NCBI GenBank assembly: GCA_016218815.1
Contig: JACRCX010000119.1
Coordinates: forward strand, 26,146-90,145
Source of the DNA: Deltaproteobacteria bacterium
GTDB lineage: Bacteria > Myxococcota_A > Polyangia > DRWM01 > JAAZOP01
DNA: 64,000 nt
Reading direction: 5' to 3'
Shown here: one piece after another, positions 17,017 to 26,300 of the stretch
Numbering within the stretch: position 1 is the first letter of the stretch
How the letters are laid out: every line of letters begins with the position of its first letter
Notes under the pieces: model-generated
Told to the model about the DNA's origin: nothing
Seen by the model: only the letters and a program-made list of their open reading frames with translations
The model's database searches: none
Translations under genes and position numbers: made by a program

Positions 17017-17418
17017 TCAGGAGGAGTCGGGAAGTCCGTTGGCCAGTCGTGCGATGCCGTGCTTGATGCGTTCCGCGCCGAAGTTGAGCAAGAGGCCCAG
17101 CCGCTTGCCGGCCTGGCGGACGTAGGTCAGCGTCTGCTTCTTGTGCACCGGCAACAGGAACTCGACGGATTTCAGCTCGACGATCACGAGATCATCCACG
17201 ACGAGGTCCGCTCGGAATCCGATGTCGAAGAGAAGCTCCCGGTACCGGATGGCGATCGGAACCTGGCGAGCGACGAGATGACCGCGCTGCGTCAGCTCGT
17301 GCGCGAGGCAGGTCTCGTACACCGACTCCATCAAGCCTGGACCCAGGGTCCCGTGGACCCGGTACGCCGCGTCGATCACGGCTCCCGAAACAAGGTTCTC
17401 TTTCGGACTATCGCCCAT
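17017..17418 (-). CDS. GxxExxY protein (PD-(D/E)XK fold)
   Basis: The 133-residue protein matches the GxxExxY family, short PD-(D/E)XK-fold proteins found singly or in many copies in diverse bacteria, often annotated as hypothetical. Visible signatures are the family name motif GPGLMESVYETCLAHEL, the strand pair PIAIRYREL, the active-site-like DLVVDDLVIVELKSV (D, E and K of the nuclease fold), and LTYVRQAGKRLGLLLNFGAE at the end. The ATG at 17418 follows GGAGG with a 7-base gap and is preferred to a GTG four codons earlier. Biochemical activity is undemonstrated for most members. No partner gene is adjacent. Confidence 0.85.
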   Translation of the reverse strand: MGDSPKENLVSGAVIDAAYRVHGTLGPGLMESVYETCLAHELTQRGHLVARQVPIAIRYRELLFDIGFRADLVVDDLVIVELKSVEFLLPVHKKQTLTYVRQAGKRLGLLLNFGAERIKHGIARLANGLPDSS

Positions 17419-17530
17419 GACGCCCTCCACCGGCTTCCGCCGACACGAAGCAAGTTGCCCTATCGCAGTTTCAGCCGTCTTCGTTGCGTGCTCGGAGGAC
17501 GGGACGGGGGTGGCGGTCCTCCCTGGACTG

Positions 17531-17558
17531 CAGCCGCGGGCTGAAGCCCGCGGTTCGG
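17531..17558. repeat. Family 2 palindromic element, single-hairpin copy
   Basis: CAGCCGCGGGCTGAAGCCCG then CGGTTCGG: a hairpin of CCGCGGGCT and AGCCCGCGG. It corresponds to one half of the composite elements at 19387-19454, 24753-24820 and 43234-43289. Confidence 0.65.
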
Positions 17559-17623
17559 ATGCCGGGAAGGCTGTACACCGGAGCCTGGTTCCCGGAGTCC
17601 AATCCGGAGTGCTCCTATTCCGA

Positions 17624-17657
17624 TCTGCGTCTCTGCGTCTCTGCGCGAGAATTTCCC
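17624..17657 (+). repeat. Family 1 repeat upstream of the CapA-like gene
   Basis: TCTGCGTCTCTGCGTCTCTG then CGCGAGAATTTCCC, ending 75 nt before the start codon at 17733. Orientation relative to the gene is the same as at the other three copies. Confidence 0.7.
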
Positions 17658-17732
17658 CTTCGGAAGGCCATCACGCTTGCCACCGGCGATGGGACGGAAC
17701 AACATCCGGGGCCCGGAGGCGCTCGCGGCACG

Positions 17733-19232
17733 ATGCTTCGACTGTCGTTCACGGTCTTCTTCCTCGCCGCCGCCTGCTCCCGCGCGGACGGAGGGAGAGC
17801 CGCGCGTGCCGTCGATGCGACCGCGCAGCCCCCGCCCGACGCGTCCGCCGAAGCCCTGCCGGACGCTGCCCGCGCGACGCTTAACCCTCCGGACGGGGCG
17901 GAACCGTCGGACCCGGCTCGGCCCGCCGCCGATGCCGTTGGAGGAGCGGCTGGGGACTCTCTTGCGTTCGACGACGCTGCGCGGGACTCCCCGGGACCGC
18001 CTTCCACCGTATCCCCGCCGCACTTCCTCGTGTTCGGCGGCGACGTCCTGCTGCACGAGCGCGTCAAGGGCGTCGCACAGGCTCACGCCGGCGGTCGGCT
18101 TGCCGACGGCTACGCATGGTTGTTGCGCGAGTTGGCGCCGGTGCGCCGGCGGTTGGCGGAACAGGGGCCCGTGCGGTTCGTCGTCAACCTGGAGACCCCG
18201 ATCGCGACGCGGCGGGCGACCGAGCCCAGCCGCTGGCCCCGGTTCGACGGGCCGCCGGAGGCATTGATCGGCATCCGGGAGGCAGGGGTCGATGTCGTCA
18301 CGGTGGCCAACAACCATGCATTGAACCAGGGACTGCAGGGCCTGCAGGAGACGCTCACCGCCGCGCGCGAGGCCGGACTCCTGGTCGCGGGCGGCGGCGA
18401 CGCCTCGACCGCTCGGGCGCCGCTCGTGCTCTCCGAGCACGACCCGCGCGTGCTGCTGCTGGCGTACCGCTGCCCGGCCGTGCCGCGCGCCGACCCGGAG
18501 GACGCCGCGACCTTGCGCACCGCGGCGCTCGACGAGCGCTCGACGGCCGAGGTGCGGGCGGCGGCGGCCAATGCTGACGTAGTGATCGTCTCCGTGCACT
18601 GGAACGGCGAGCTGCGCGCGGAGCCGGTGCCGGAGTGGCGCGAGTGGGTCGAGAAACTCGTCGCGGCCGGCGCATCCGCCGTCGTGGGCCACGGTCCGCA
18701 CGTCGTCGGCCCGGTCGAGACGGTCGAGGCCGGCGGCCGCGCCGCGCCGGTGGTCTTCTCGCTGGGCAATCTGGTGTCGAACATGGGCGAGCGCGTCTTC
18801 CCGGGCTTCCCGGCGGAGTCCGCGGGCGACCCTGGCAGCCGCATCGCGACGCGCACGGAGGCCCTGGCGGTCCTGCGCGTCGCGCACGCCGAAGGTGCGG
18901 GGTCCGCGTGGTCGATCGACGGCCTGTGGGTCGTCCCGCTTTGGCTCGAGGACAACTTCCCGCTGGCGGCGAGCGATCCGGGCCGCGAGATCTTCGCTCG
19001 CCCGCTGCCGTGGTGCCTGCCCGACCCGGCGGCTGGCTGTTTCGAGGGCGCCGACGATGCCTGGTGCGCCGGGCGCCGCGACCTCCTGGTCGCGGGACGC
19101 GAGTCTGTCCTGCGCACGCTGTGGGGGGAAACGCCGCCTCCGCTCGCCCCTTGCCCTGCCGGCGCCGACCCCTTCGACCCCCCGGCCGACTGGCGGTCGC
19201 CCGTGTCTCTCGACCGGCTCGGGTCCAAGTAG
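17733..19232 (+). CDS. CapA-family metallophosphatase-fold lipoprotein
   Basis: CapA/PgsA-type proteins have a calcineurin-like metallophosphoesterase fold and include poly-gamma-glutamate and capsule-related enzymes; the catalytic reaction is uncertain for most. The 499-residue product has a signal peptide ending FLAAAC (lipobox), a Pro/Ala/Asp-rich linker to about residue 85, then the CapA motifs in order: FLVFGGDVLLHERV, RFVVNLETPI, VTVANNHALNQG, DVVIVSVHWNGE, VVGHGPHVVGPVE and VVFSLGNLVSN. The start ATG begins the only signal sequence in the frame. The C-terminal 100 residues contain four Cys (PWCLPDPAAGCF, AWCAG). No capsule genes are adjacent. A family 1 repeat lies 75 nt upstream. Confidence 0.88.
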   Translation: MLRLSFTVFFLAAACSRADGGRAARAVDATAQPPPDASAEALPDAARATLNPPDGAEPSDPARPAADAVGGAAGDSLAFDDAARDSPGPPSTVSPPHFLVFGGDVLLHERVKGVAQAHAGGRLADGYAWLLRELAPVRRRLAEQGPVRFVVNLETPIATRRATEPSRWPRFDGPPEALIGIREAGVDVVTVANNHALNQGLQGLQETLTAAREAGLLVAGGGDASTARAPLVLSEHDPRVLLLAYRCPAVPRADPEDAATLRTAALDERSTAEVRAAAANADVVIVSVHWNGELRAEPVPEWREWVEKLVAAGASAVVGHGPHVVGPVETVEAGGRAAPVVFSLGNLVSNMGERVFPGFPAESAGDPGSRIATRTEALAVLRVAHAEGAGSAWSIDGLWVVPLWLEDNFPLAASDPGREIFARPLPWCLPDPAAGCFEGADDAWCAGRRDLLVAGRESVLRTLWGETPPPLAPCPAGADPFDPPADWRSPVSLDRLGSK

Positions 19233-19346
19233 CTTCCGCGCGGAACTTCCGTCCCGTTTGCGTTGTCACCACCGACCGCGCACGCGGACCGACCGTTCGC
19301 CCCGAACACCATCGGCGAACGGCGCGACTCCGACCGGGAGGGAATC

Positions 19347-22300
19347 ATGCCGAACCGCGACCCGCTATGCTGCCGGACTTCCGGATCCGAACCGCGGGCT
19401 TCAGCCCGCGGCTGGCCCAAGCGGTCCAGCCGCGCCCTGAAGGGCGCGGTTCGGTTCTGGTATCTCAGCGGGTCGTTGCTTCCACTCGCCTGCCAGTCCG
19501 CGCCGGTGACCCCGGCCGGACCGGTGACGCCGCCCGTCGAGCGCTGGACCGCACCCGCGGGCTCCGCGGCGTTCGAGGAGCCGCCGCCCGTGGCGCTCGA
19601 GCCGGACGCGCCCGTCGACGTCCCGCTGCCGATCGTCGCGCCGTCCGAGCCCGGCGACCGGGTCGAAGGCGGCCTCCAGCTCACCATCCTCGGTCAGCTC
19701 TCACTGGCGGCCGGCGCCCACGCGGCACTGCGGGTCGTCGTGGAGCGCTCGACTTCGATCCTGGATGCCGAGCCGGCCTCCGGCGCGGACGTGTGGCTCG
19801 CGCTCGGCGCCGGCGCGGAGGCGCGGACGTTGTTCCACGGCCGGACCGACGACGCGGGCGCCGCGGACGTCAACTTCCGGGTCCCCAGGCTCCCGGCGGG
19901 CGAGTCGCTGCTCGTGCTGCACGTCCGCGACGCGGCAGGCGGCGGCGTGGGCACCTACGCCCGGAGAGCGACGATCGTCGACCCCGTGCGCGTGCTGCTC
20001 ACGACCGACAAGCCGCTCTACCAGCCGGGCCAGACGATCCACGTCCGCGCCCTGGCGCTCGTGCCGACCGGCGCCGGCGCGCGCGCCGGCCTGCCCGTCA
20101 CGTTCCAGGTCGAGGACGCGAAGGGCAACAAGATCTTCCGCAAGACGGCGAGCACCTCCGCCGAGGGGATTGTCGCGCTCGACGTGCCGCTCGCCGAGCG
20201 GCTCAACGAGGGCGAGTGGAGGGTCGCGCTGCTGGACGAAGAGCGCGCGGCGCTGGCCGAGAAGACCGTGCGGGTCGAGCGCTACGTCCTGCCCAAGTTC
20301 GACGTGTCCGTCGAGACCGATCGTGACTGGTACCTTCCCGGGGGCCTGGTCAGTGCGACGGTGCACGCCCGGTACTTCTTCGGCCTGCCCGTCGCCAATG
20401 CGCGTGTGGCGGTGCGGGCGAAGGCCTTCGACGCCGAGTTCCACACCATCGCCGACGTCTCGGGCGAAACCGACGCCGACGGCACGTTCGCCTTCCGGGT
20501 CCCGCTGCCGCAGGTCCTGACCGGGTCGGACCTCGAGGGCGGCGACGCGCGCATCACGCTGGAGACGACGGTCACCGATTCCGCGGACCAGGACGAGACG
20601 GACACGTCGTCGTTTCTCGTGGCCCGGGACGCGATCTCGCTGCTGGTCATGCCCGAGTCGGGCTCCGTGGTCCCGGGGGTCGACAACGTCCTGTGGCTCG
20701 CGGCGGCCCGGCCCGACGGGACGCCGGTGACGGGAGTCGCGACGATCGACCTGGATGGCGGCTCGATCTCCGCGCCCACCGACGAGCTGGGCATCACGGC
20801 GCTGGGGTTCGCGGCCGAGCGCCCCGACGGCGCGGAGCTGCCGGCCCGGGACGTCAACGGCACGATCCCGTTGCACGTCGGGTTCACCTCCGGCCTGGGG
20901 GAGAGCGTCGAGAAGGACGTGACGGTGCAGAGCCGTCCGAGCGGCGGGGACCAGGTGCTGTTGCGGCTGGATCGGGCGATCGCGCGCGCCGGGTACCCGG
21001 TCGGGCTCGAGGTCCTGGCGACCCGGGCCGTGGGCACCGCCTTCGTCGATCTGGTGCAGGAGCACCGCACGGTGATGACGAAGGCGCTGGAGCTGCACGA
21101 CGGGCGGGCGTCGTGGGAGCCGGTCATTCCGCCGGATCTGGCGGGCACGATCGAGCTGCACGCCTGGCTGCTCGGCCGCGACGGGACCTTCGTGCGCGAC
21201 GGGCGGGTGATGGTCGTGGAGCCGGCGGACGAGCTGCACATCGCGGTCGAGGCGGACAAGGACGAGTACCTGCCGGGCGAGCGGGCGCTGCTGCGGTTCG
21301 AGGTCACCGACGTCGCGGGACGGCCGAAGTCCGCGGCCCTCGGCCTGGTCATGGTCGACGAGGCGGTCTACGCCCTACAGGACATGCAGCCGGGTCTGGA
21401 GAAGGTCTACTTCCTGCTCGAGGAGGACGTGCTCCGGCCGCGCGTCGAGCTGCATTTCTCGCCGGGCGGCGTGACCGTCGAGGACGCGATCAAGGTACGG
21501 CGGCCGCCCGAAGGGAAGCAGCGGGCGGCGGCGATCCTCCTGGCCGCGGCCGAACCTTCGCCCGTGTACGATCTCCAGGAAGTCGCCGCCGCGGGCCGCG
21601 CCGAGTTCCGCGAGCACGGGCTTCCGGTCTTGTACGACGCGCTCGAGCGTGGCATCGGGCTGCTCGGCGTCGAGCGTTTCCGCCGCGAGGGCGAGCCGTC
21701 CCGCCTGCGCAGCGACGCTTTGGAGACGCTGGTCGCCGCGGACCTCCTCGGCGAGGGGAATCTCGCCTCCCCGATGGGCGGCACGATCGTCGCTGAGGAC
21801 CTGGAGAACCTCGCGGGCGGCCTGTCCATGGAGGACCTGGGTCCGCGGGCCGCGCAGTGGGGCATCCTCCACCTGTACCAACTCGTCGACATGTGGGCGC
21901 GGCTCAAGGCCGAATGGTGCCCGGGCGACCTGGGTCGGGACGGCGCAGAGCTGTACTGCGTGCCCGCCGACGTGCTCTCGCGCCTGCCGCACACCAAGGC
22001 GCCGGGCGAGGCTGCACGCGTGGGGTTGGTCGAAGAAGAGGCCCTCGTCGATCCATGGGGCCGCGCGTACGAGGCGCGCTTGGACAGCGACGCCGAGTTC
22101 AACATCGGCCCGATCGGCGAGCTGCGCGGCATCGACATCTTCTCCAAGGGGCCTGACGGCATCGCCGAGACCGGCGACGACATCCGCTTCGACTCCACTC
22201 CGGCATCGGCGCAGCCCGCGTCCGGCGAGTACGCGCGTTGGGCGTCGAGCGGCTCGCGGCCCAACCCGTGGCAGGCCATGACGTTCCGCGAGAGCGACTG

Positions 22301-24734
22301 GTCCGAGAGGATCGACGACCTCGTCTACGACCGGGCCGAGCGGCGCGAGCGGGCGCGGGAGCAGCGCTACGCGGCGTTCCTGTACGCCGAGTACGGCGAC
22401 GCGTACGGCGTCGGCGGCCTGGGCGTCTGGGGCACGGGGGAGGGCGGCGGGGGCAACTACGCCTTCGCCATGCGGCTCGGGGACGCGGGGGTCATGGGCT
22501 ACGGCTACGGCACCGGGGATGGCGTGGGGTTCGGCCGCGGCGGCGGGACTTACGGGCGCGGGCGCGACGGCTCGCGCAGCGGTCCCGACCTTGCGGCGTC
22601 GACCACGGCCGGATCGGCGGCCCCGCGGGTCCGCGAGTTCTTCCCCGAGACGCTCCTGTGGAACCCGGAGCTGATCACCGACGAGCAGGGCAGGGCGCAG
22701 GTCGACGTGGACCTCGCCGACTCCATCACCTCCTGGCGCCTCTCGATCCTCGCCGGATCCGCCGATGGGGCGCTCGGTTCCACCGACCAGGCCGTCCGCG
22801 TCTTCCAGCCGTTCTTCGTCGACCTGGACCTTCCCGTCGCGCTGACCCAGAACGACGAGGTCGCCGTCCCGGTCGCTGTCTACAACTACCTCGACGAGCC
22901 GCAGGACGTTTCGCTGGAGCTGGAGCGGGCGTCGTGGTTCGAGCCGGCGACGGACCGCCTCAAGACGATCCACCTCGAGCCCCGCGAGGTGACGTCGCAC
23001 CGATTTCGGATCCGCGCCCTGACGCCGGGCGATCACACGCTCGCGGTCTTCGCCGAGGGGACGAGCCGGGCCGACGCGGTCCGCCGACCGATCCGAGTCG
23101 AGCCGGACGGCTTCCCGGTGGAGGAGAACGTGTCGGAGTGGCTGCAGGGCGAGCTGACGCGCTTGTTCACCCTGCCTGCCGACGCCATTCCCGGCAGCGA
23201 ATCGCTCGACATCAAGGTCTACCCGGGCGCGGTTGCCCAGGCCGTCGAGAACCTCGACTCCCTGCTGCGGGTCCCGAGCGGCTGTTTCGAGCAGACTTCG
23301 TCGACGACGTACCCCAACGTGCTGGTCCTCGACTACCTGGGGCGCACCGGCACGATCACGCCGGAGATCCGCATGAAGGCCGAGCAGTACATCCAGCTCG
23401 GCTACCAGCGGCTGCTGACCTTCGAGATCCCCGGCGGCGGGTTCGAGTGGTTCGGGAATGCGCCGGCCAACACGGTGCTCACCGCGTACGGCCTGCGTGA
23501 GTTCGTGGACATGGCCGAGGTCTATCCGGTGGAGCCCGAGCTGATCGAGCGCACGCGGCGGTTCCTGCTCGACCGGCAGAGCGCCGACGGGAGCTGGACG
23601 CTCGAATCGGGCGGGTACCAGGACGGCGCGATCAACCGGCAGCAGGGGAGCGACCTCAACACGACCGCGTACGTCGCCTGGTCGCTCGCCGCGGGCGGCT
23701 GGGAGGGGGAGGCCCTGACGAACGCGCGCCGCTGGTTGGGGCGCAAGATCGACTCCACCGACGACCCGTACAGCCTCGCCCTGCTGCTCCAGGTCTTCGC
23801 GGGGGATGGCGACCGCAGCCGTCGCGACGTTATCGTGGGAAAGCTCGTCGGGCTGCGGCGCACCGGCGAGGCGGGCGGCGCGTACTGGGCGAGCGACGAG
23901 GCGTCGGCCTTCGGCTCGCGCGGCGACGCCGCGTCGATCGAGACCACGGCGCTGATTGCCGCGGCGTTGGCGGAGGCCGGCCAGGAGCCGGCGCTGGCGC
24001 AGGCGGCGATCGATTGGCTGGTCCGGCAGAAGGACGCGCTGGGCAACTGGAGCTCCACGCAGGCCACGATCCTCGCCCTGCGCGCGCTGCTCGTCGCATC
24101 GTCCGGCGGGTCGCGCGAGGTGACGGCGACCGTCGAGGTCATCGTCAACGGCACGCCGCTGCGCACGATCGAGATCACGCCCGAGACGTCCGACGTCGTG
24201 CACTTCGTGGACGGCACGGCCGCGCTTTGTGCGGGGGAGAACACGATCACCGTCGCCTCGTCGATCGCCGAGCGCAGCGGTCTCATGGCGCAGCTCACCG
24301 CGCGCTCGTACGTCCCGTGGTCCGCCGCGCCGGAGGCGTCCGCGGTCGAGCCGCTCGAGCTGGCGGTGACGTACGACCGATCGGAGCTGGAGGCGGGGGA
24401 CACGATCCGCGCGGACGTCCTGCTGCGCTACCGTGCGGCGCGGGCGGCGGAGAACGCGATCATCGATCTCGGCGTGCCGCCGGGGTTCGACGTCGTGGTC
24501 GAGGACCTGGACCGCGCCGTCCAGGAGGGGAAGATCGAGCGCTACGAGCTGACCGGGCGGCAGATCGTGCTCTACGTGCTGCGGCTGGAGTCCGGCGCGG
24601 CCCTGCAGCTCGGCGTCGGCTTCCGCGCCCGCTATCCCCTGCGTGCCCAGGCGCCGGCCTCGGACGCCTGGCTGTACTACGAGCCCGAGGTCCGTGCGAC
24701 GGCGGCCCCTGCGACGATCACGGTGATCGAGTAG
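19347..24734 (+). CDS. Bacterial alpha-2-macroglobulin (A2M) family lipoprotein with thioester motif
   Basis: Bacterial A2Ms are periplasmic protease traps tethered to the membrane. This 1795-residue protein has a lipobox (LLPLAC, Cys49) and macroglobulin-like domains including the bait-region side TDKPLYQPGQTIHVRALALV. A Gly-rich insert lies near residues 1040-1075. The A2M domain begins about 1090 (FFPETLLWNPELITDEQGRA). The thioester motif is PSGCFEQTSS (Cys1313 and Gln1316 present; CFEQ instead of the usual CGEQ), followed by the alpha/alpha-toroid domain and a C-terminal receptor-binding-like region. ATG 19347 follows GGGAGGGAATC. A 68-bp palindromic element (19387-19454) lies in frame and encodes about residues 14-36, including the basic residues before the signal's hydrophobic core. 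The next gene encodes a penicillin-recognising-type hydrolase. Confidence 0.93.
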   Translation: MPNRDPLCCRTSGSEPRASARGWPKRSSRALKGAVRFWYLSGSLLPLACQSAPVTPAGPVTPPVERWTAPAGSAAFEEPPPVALEPDAPVDVPLPIVAPSEPGDRVEGGLQLTILGQLSLAAGAHAALRVVVERSTSILDAEPASGADVWLALGAGAEARTLFHGRTDDAGAADVNFRVPRLPAGESLLVLHVRDAAGGGVGTYARRATIVDPVRVLLTTDKPLYQPGQTIHVRALALVPTGAGARAGLPVTFQVEDAKGNKIFRKTASTSAEGIVALDVPLAERLNEGEWRVALLDEERAALAEKTVRVERYVLPKFDVSVETDRDWYLPGGLVSATVHARYFFGLPVANARVAVRAKAFDAEFHTIADVSGETDADGTFAFRVPLPQVLTGSDLEGGDARITLETTVTDSADQDETDTSSFLVARDAISLLVMPESGSVVPGVDNVLWLAAARPDGTPVTGVATIDLDGGSISAPTDELGITALGFAAERPDGAELPARDVNGTIPLHVGFTSGLGESVEKDVTVQSRPSGGDQVLLRLDRAIARAGYPVGLEVLATRAVGTAFVDLVQEHRTVMTKALELHDGRASWEPVIPPDLAGTIELHAWLLGRDGTFVRDGRVMVVEPADELHIAVEADKDEYLPGERALLRFEVTDVAGRPKSAALGLVMVDEAVYALQDMQPGLEKVYFLLEEDVLRPRVELHFSPGGVTVEDAIKVRRPPEGKQRAAAILLAAAEPSPVYDLQEVAAAGRAEFREHGLPVLYDALERGIGLLGVERFRREGEPSRLRSDALETLVAADLLGEGNLASPMGGTIVAEDLENLAGGLSMEDLGPRAAQWGILHLYQLVDMWARLKAEWCPGDLGRDGAELYCVPADVLSRLPHTKAPGEAARVGLVEEEALVDPWGRAYEARLDSDAEFNIGPIGELRGIDIFSKGPDGIAETGDDIRFDSTPASAQPASGEYARWASSGSRPNPWQAMTFRESDWSERIDDLVYDRAERRERAREQRYAAFLYAEYGDAYGVGGLGVWGTGEGGGGNYAFAMRLGDAGVMGYGYGTGDGVGFGRGGGTYGRGRDGSRSGPDLAASTTAGSAAPRVREFFPETLLWNPELITDEQGRAQVDVDLADSITSWRLSILAGSADGALGSTDQAVRVFQPFFVDLDLPVALTQNDEVAVPVAVYNYLDEPQDVSLELERASWFEPATDRLKTIHLEPREVTSHRFRIRALTPGDHTLAVFAEGTSRADAVRRPIRVEPDGFPVEENVSEWLQGELTRLFTLPADAIPGSESLDIKVYPGAVAQAVENLDSLLRVPSGCFEQTSSTTYPNVLVLDYLGRTGTITPEIRMKAEQYIQLGYQRLLTFEIPGGGFEWFGNAPANTVLTAYGLREFVDMAEVYPVEPELIERTRRFLLDRQSADGSWTLESGGYQDGAINRQQGSDLNTTAYVAWSLAAGGWEGEALTNARRWLGRKIDSTDDPYSLALLLQVFAGDGDRSRRDVIVGKLVGLRRTGEAGGAYWASDEASAFGSRGDAASIETTALIAAALAEAGQEPALAQAAIDWLVRQKDALGNWSSTQATILALRALLVASSGGSREVTATVEVIVNGTPLRTIEITPETSDVVHFVDGTAALCAGENTITVASSIAERSGLMAQLTARSYVPWSAAPEASAVEPLELAVTYDRSELEAGDTIRADVLLRYRAARAAENAIIDLGVPPGFDVVVEDLDRAVQEGKIERYELTGRQIVLYVLRLESGAALQLGVGFRARYPLRAQAPASDAWLYYEPEVRATAAPATITVIE
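19387..19454. repeat. Family 2 palindromic (REP/BIME-like) element inside the A2M coding region
   Basis: A 68-bp element with terminal inverted repeats CCGAACCGCG and CGCGGTTCGG, built of two hairpins: CCGCGGGCT with AGCCCGCGG, and CCGCGCCCT with AGGGCGCGG. A second copy of the same length lies at 24753-24820. It is translated as part of the A2M N-terminus. Confidence 0.85.
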
Positions 24735-24752
24735 GTCGTCGGCGGCATCCAT

Positions 24753-24820
24753 CCGAACCGCGGGCTTCAGCCCGCGGCTGTCCGCGCAGGATCAGCCGCG
24801 CCCTGAAGGGCGCGGTTCGG
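24753..24820. repeat. Family 2 palindromic element between A2M and LysM-hydrolase genes
   Basis: Same 68-bp layout and terminal repeats as the copy at 19387-19454, differing mainly in the spacer between the two hairpins. It starts 18 bases after the A2M stop and ends 79 bases before the next start. Confidence 0.85.
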
Positions 24821-24899
24821 TTCCAGGTTTGTTGGATTATTTTGCACCCCTGCAACGTCGGAAGTAGCCTCGGATGGGGGATTCGGGGGACGGAGCGAC

Positions 24900-26201
24900 G
24901 TGACGGGCAAGGGTGCCGGATTCTTGAGGGCGGCGTGCACGGCGGTGATCGCCGCCGTGGCCCTGCCCGGCGGGGCGAACGAGGCCGGGGAGCGCGCGTG
25001 CCCGCGAGGATCGACGTCCTACGAGGTTCGCTCGGGCGACTCGCTGTGGAGCATCGCCCACGGCCACGACTGCACCGTGGACGAACTGCGGGCGGCCAAC
25101 GACATCTCGGGCGATCGCATCGTCGCCGGCGACACGCTCTGCGTGCCGCGCTCGGCCGGCGACGCGGAATCCGGCGGGGAGTCCCACCCGCGCACGGACC
25201 GGCCCGAGAGTGCTCCTGGCGACTCGTCGCGTCCTTCGCCGCCGGACGACGTCGACACGACCACGCTGCCCGCGCTGCTGCGGGAACGCGGATTCGACGA
25301 GCCTTCGGGAGGTTTCCTGGGCTACGTCGCGGAGTTCGTCTTCGACGAGGATCGGGAGCAGATCGTCCGCCGGCGCCGGTTCGACTACGGCGGGACTTCC
25401 GTGCAGGTCACGGGATGGAACCCGGCGTCGACCGTGAAGCTCTTTGCGGCGACCGCCGCGCTCCTGCGGATGCGCGAGCTGGGCTTCGATCCCGATGCGA
25501 CGATCACCTATCACGGGAGCGGGGACGACCATGCGTTCACGCTGCGCGAGCTGGTCGAGGCCGCGATCGGGCCGAGCGACAACATCGCCTACGACTACCT
25601 GACGGTCTTTTCCGGGTTCGACTACCTGCACGGCGAGTTCCTCGTCGAGGCGCACGGGTTCGAGCGCACGGCGTTGCGCGTCGCGTACGCGCGCAGCGAG
25701 TGGACGGCGTTCGGGTTCGACGACTTCTTCCGGACGAGTCCGGCGATGACGGTGTCGGAGGACGACCGGGTGCTGGAGCGTCCGGAGGAGCACGGCGCGA
25801 CGGAGGTGGAGTGCAGCCAGGCGGCGTGCACGACGCTGCTGGAGTTGGGCGAGACGCTGCGCCGCATCGTCTTCCAGGAGAAGCTGCCGGCGGCGGAGTC
25901 GCTCGGCCTGCACGCGGACGATCTGGAGCTGCTGCGCGGGCTGCTCGGCTCGACGCGGAGCCGCGGCGAGGAGGCGGTCAAGCTGCTGCGGCCGTTCTTC
26001 GGAGACGGTGCCCGCATCTACCACAAGGCCGGCTACGCGTCGGAGTGGTTCACGGACGACGTGCTGATCGATGATCCCGGCCTCGATCGGGCGTGGCTGA
26101 TCGTGCTGGCCGGCAATCCCGGCCGCTCGGCGCTCGACGAGGCCGCGCGCCTGGTGGGCGAGCTGATTTCGGCCGGCGCGTTCGATCCGACTCCATCGTA
26201 A
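24900..26201 (+). CDS. LysM-domain protein with class A beta-lactamase-like serine hydrolase domain
   Basis: The 433-residue exported protein has a signal peptide (AACTAVIAAVALPGGANEA), a LysM domain (about residues 38-82: YEVRSGDSLWSIAHGHDCTV and DRIVAGDTLCVP) that binds peptidoglycan glycans, a Ser/Pro/Asp linker, and a class A beta-lactamase/penicillin-recognising fold from about residue 130. The catalytic set is intact: NPASTVKLFAAT (SxxK), GPSDNIAY (SDN) and YHKAGYAS at the KTG position. Activity could be beta-lactamase, DD-peptidase or esterase. The GTG start is weakly supported by GGGGGAC upstream. It directly follows the A2M gene and a palindromic element; A2M genes elsewhere pair with penicillin-binding protein pbpC, so a joint cell-wall repair role is plausible. 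Confidence 0.85.
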   Translation: MTGKGAGFLRAACTAVIAAVALPGGANEAGERACPRGSTSYEVRSGDSLWSIAHGHDCTVDELRAANDISGDRIVAGDTLCVPRSAGDAESGGESHPRTDRPESAPGDSSRPSPPDDVDTTTLPALLRERGFDEPSGGFLGYVAEFVFDEDREQIVRRRRFDYGGTSVQVTGWNPASTVKLFAATAALLRMRELGFDPDATITYHGSGDDHAFTLRELVEAAIGPSDNIAYDYLTVFSGFDYLHGEFLVEAHGFERTALRVAYARSEWTAFGFDDFFRTSPAMTVSEDDRVLERPEEHGATEVECSQAACTTLLELGETLRRIVFQEKLPAAESLGLHADDLELLRGLLGSTRSRGEEAVKLLRPFFGDGARIYHKAGYASEWFTDDVLIDDPGLDRAWLIVLAGNPGRSALDEAARLVGELISAGAFDPTPS

Positions 26202-26205
26202 CGGG

Positions 26206-26273
26206 CGCACTCGCCCTTCGGCTCGCTGCGCCCCTCGACAGGCTCGGGGCAGGCATCGCTCAGGGCTACGTGG
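26206..26273. repeat. Family 3 dispersed repeat, degenerate composite copy
   Basis: Between convergent genes: GCCCTTCGGCTCGCTGCG, CCCCTCGACAGGCTCGGGGC and GCATCGCTCAGGGC, related to the 502-521 and 51254-51301 units. Confidence 0.5.
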
Positions 26274-26300
26274 CGCCCCTACCGGACGGAGAAACCGAGG

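Larger units (their letters stand above)
17419..17732. other. Intergenic region upstream of the CapA-like gene
   Basis: This 314-base gap holds a half copy of the family 2 palindrome (17531-17558) and a family 1 repeat (17624-17657). Apart from these no promoter or RNA structure was recognised. Confidence 0.5.

Noticed and set aside
21375..24752. Long antisense open frame opposite the A2M gene
   Set aside because: Product has no recognisable domain and the plus-strand frame has clear A2M motifs.
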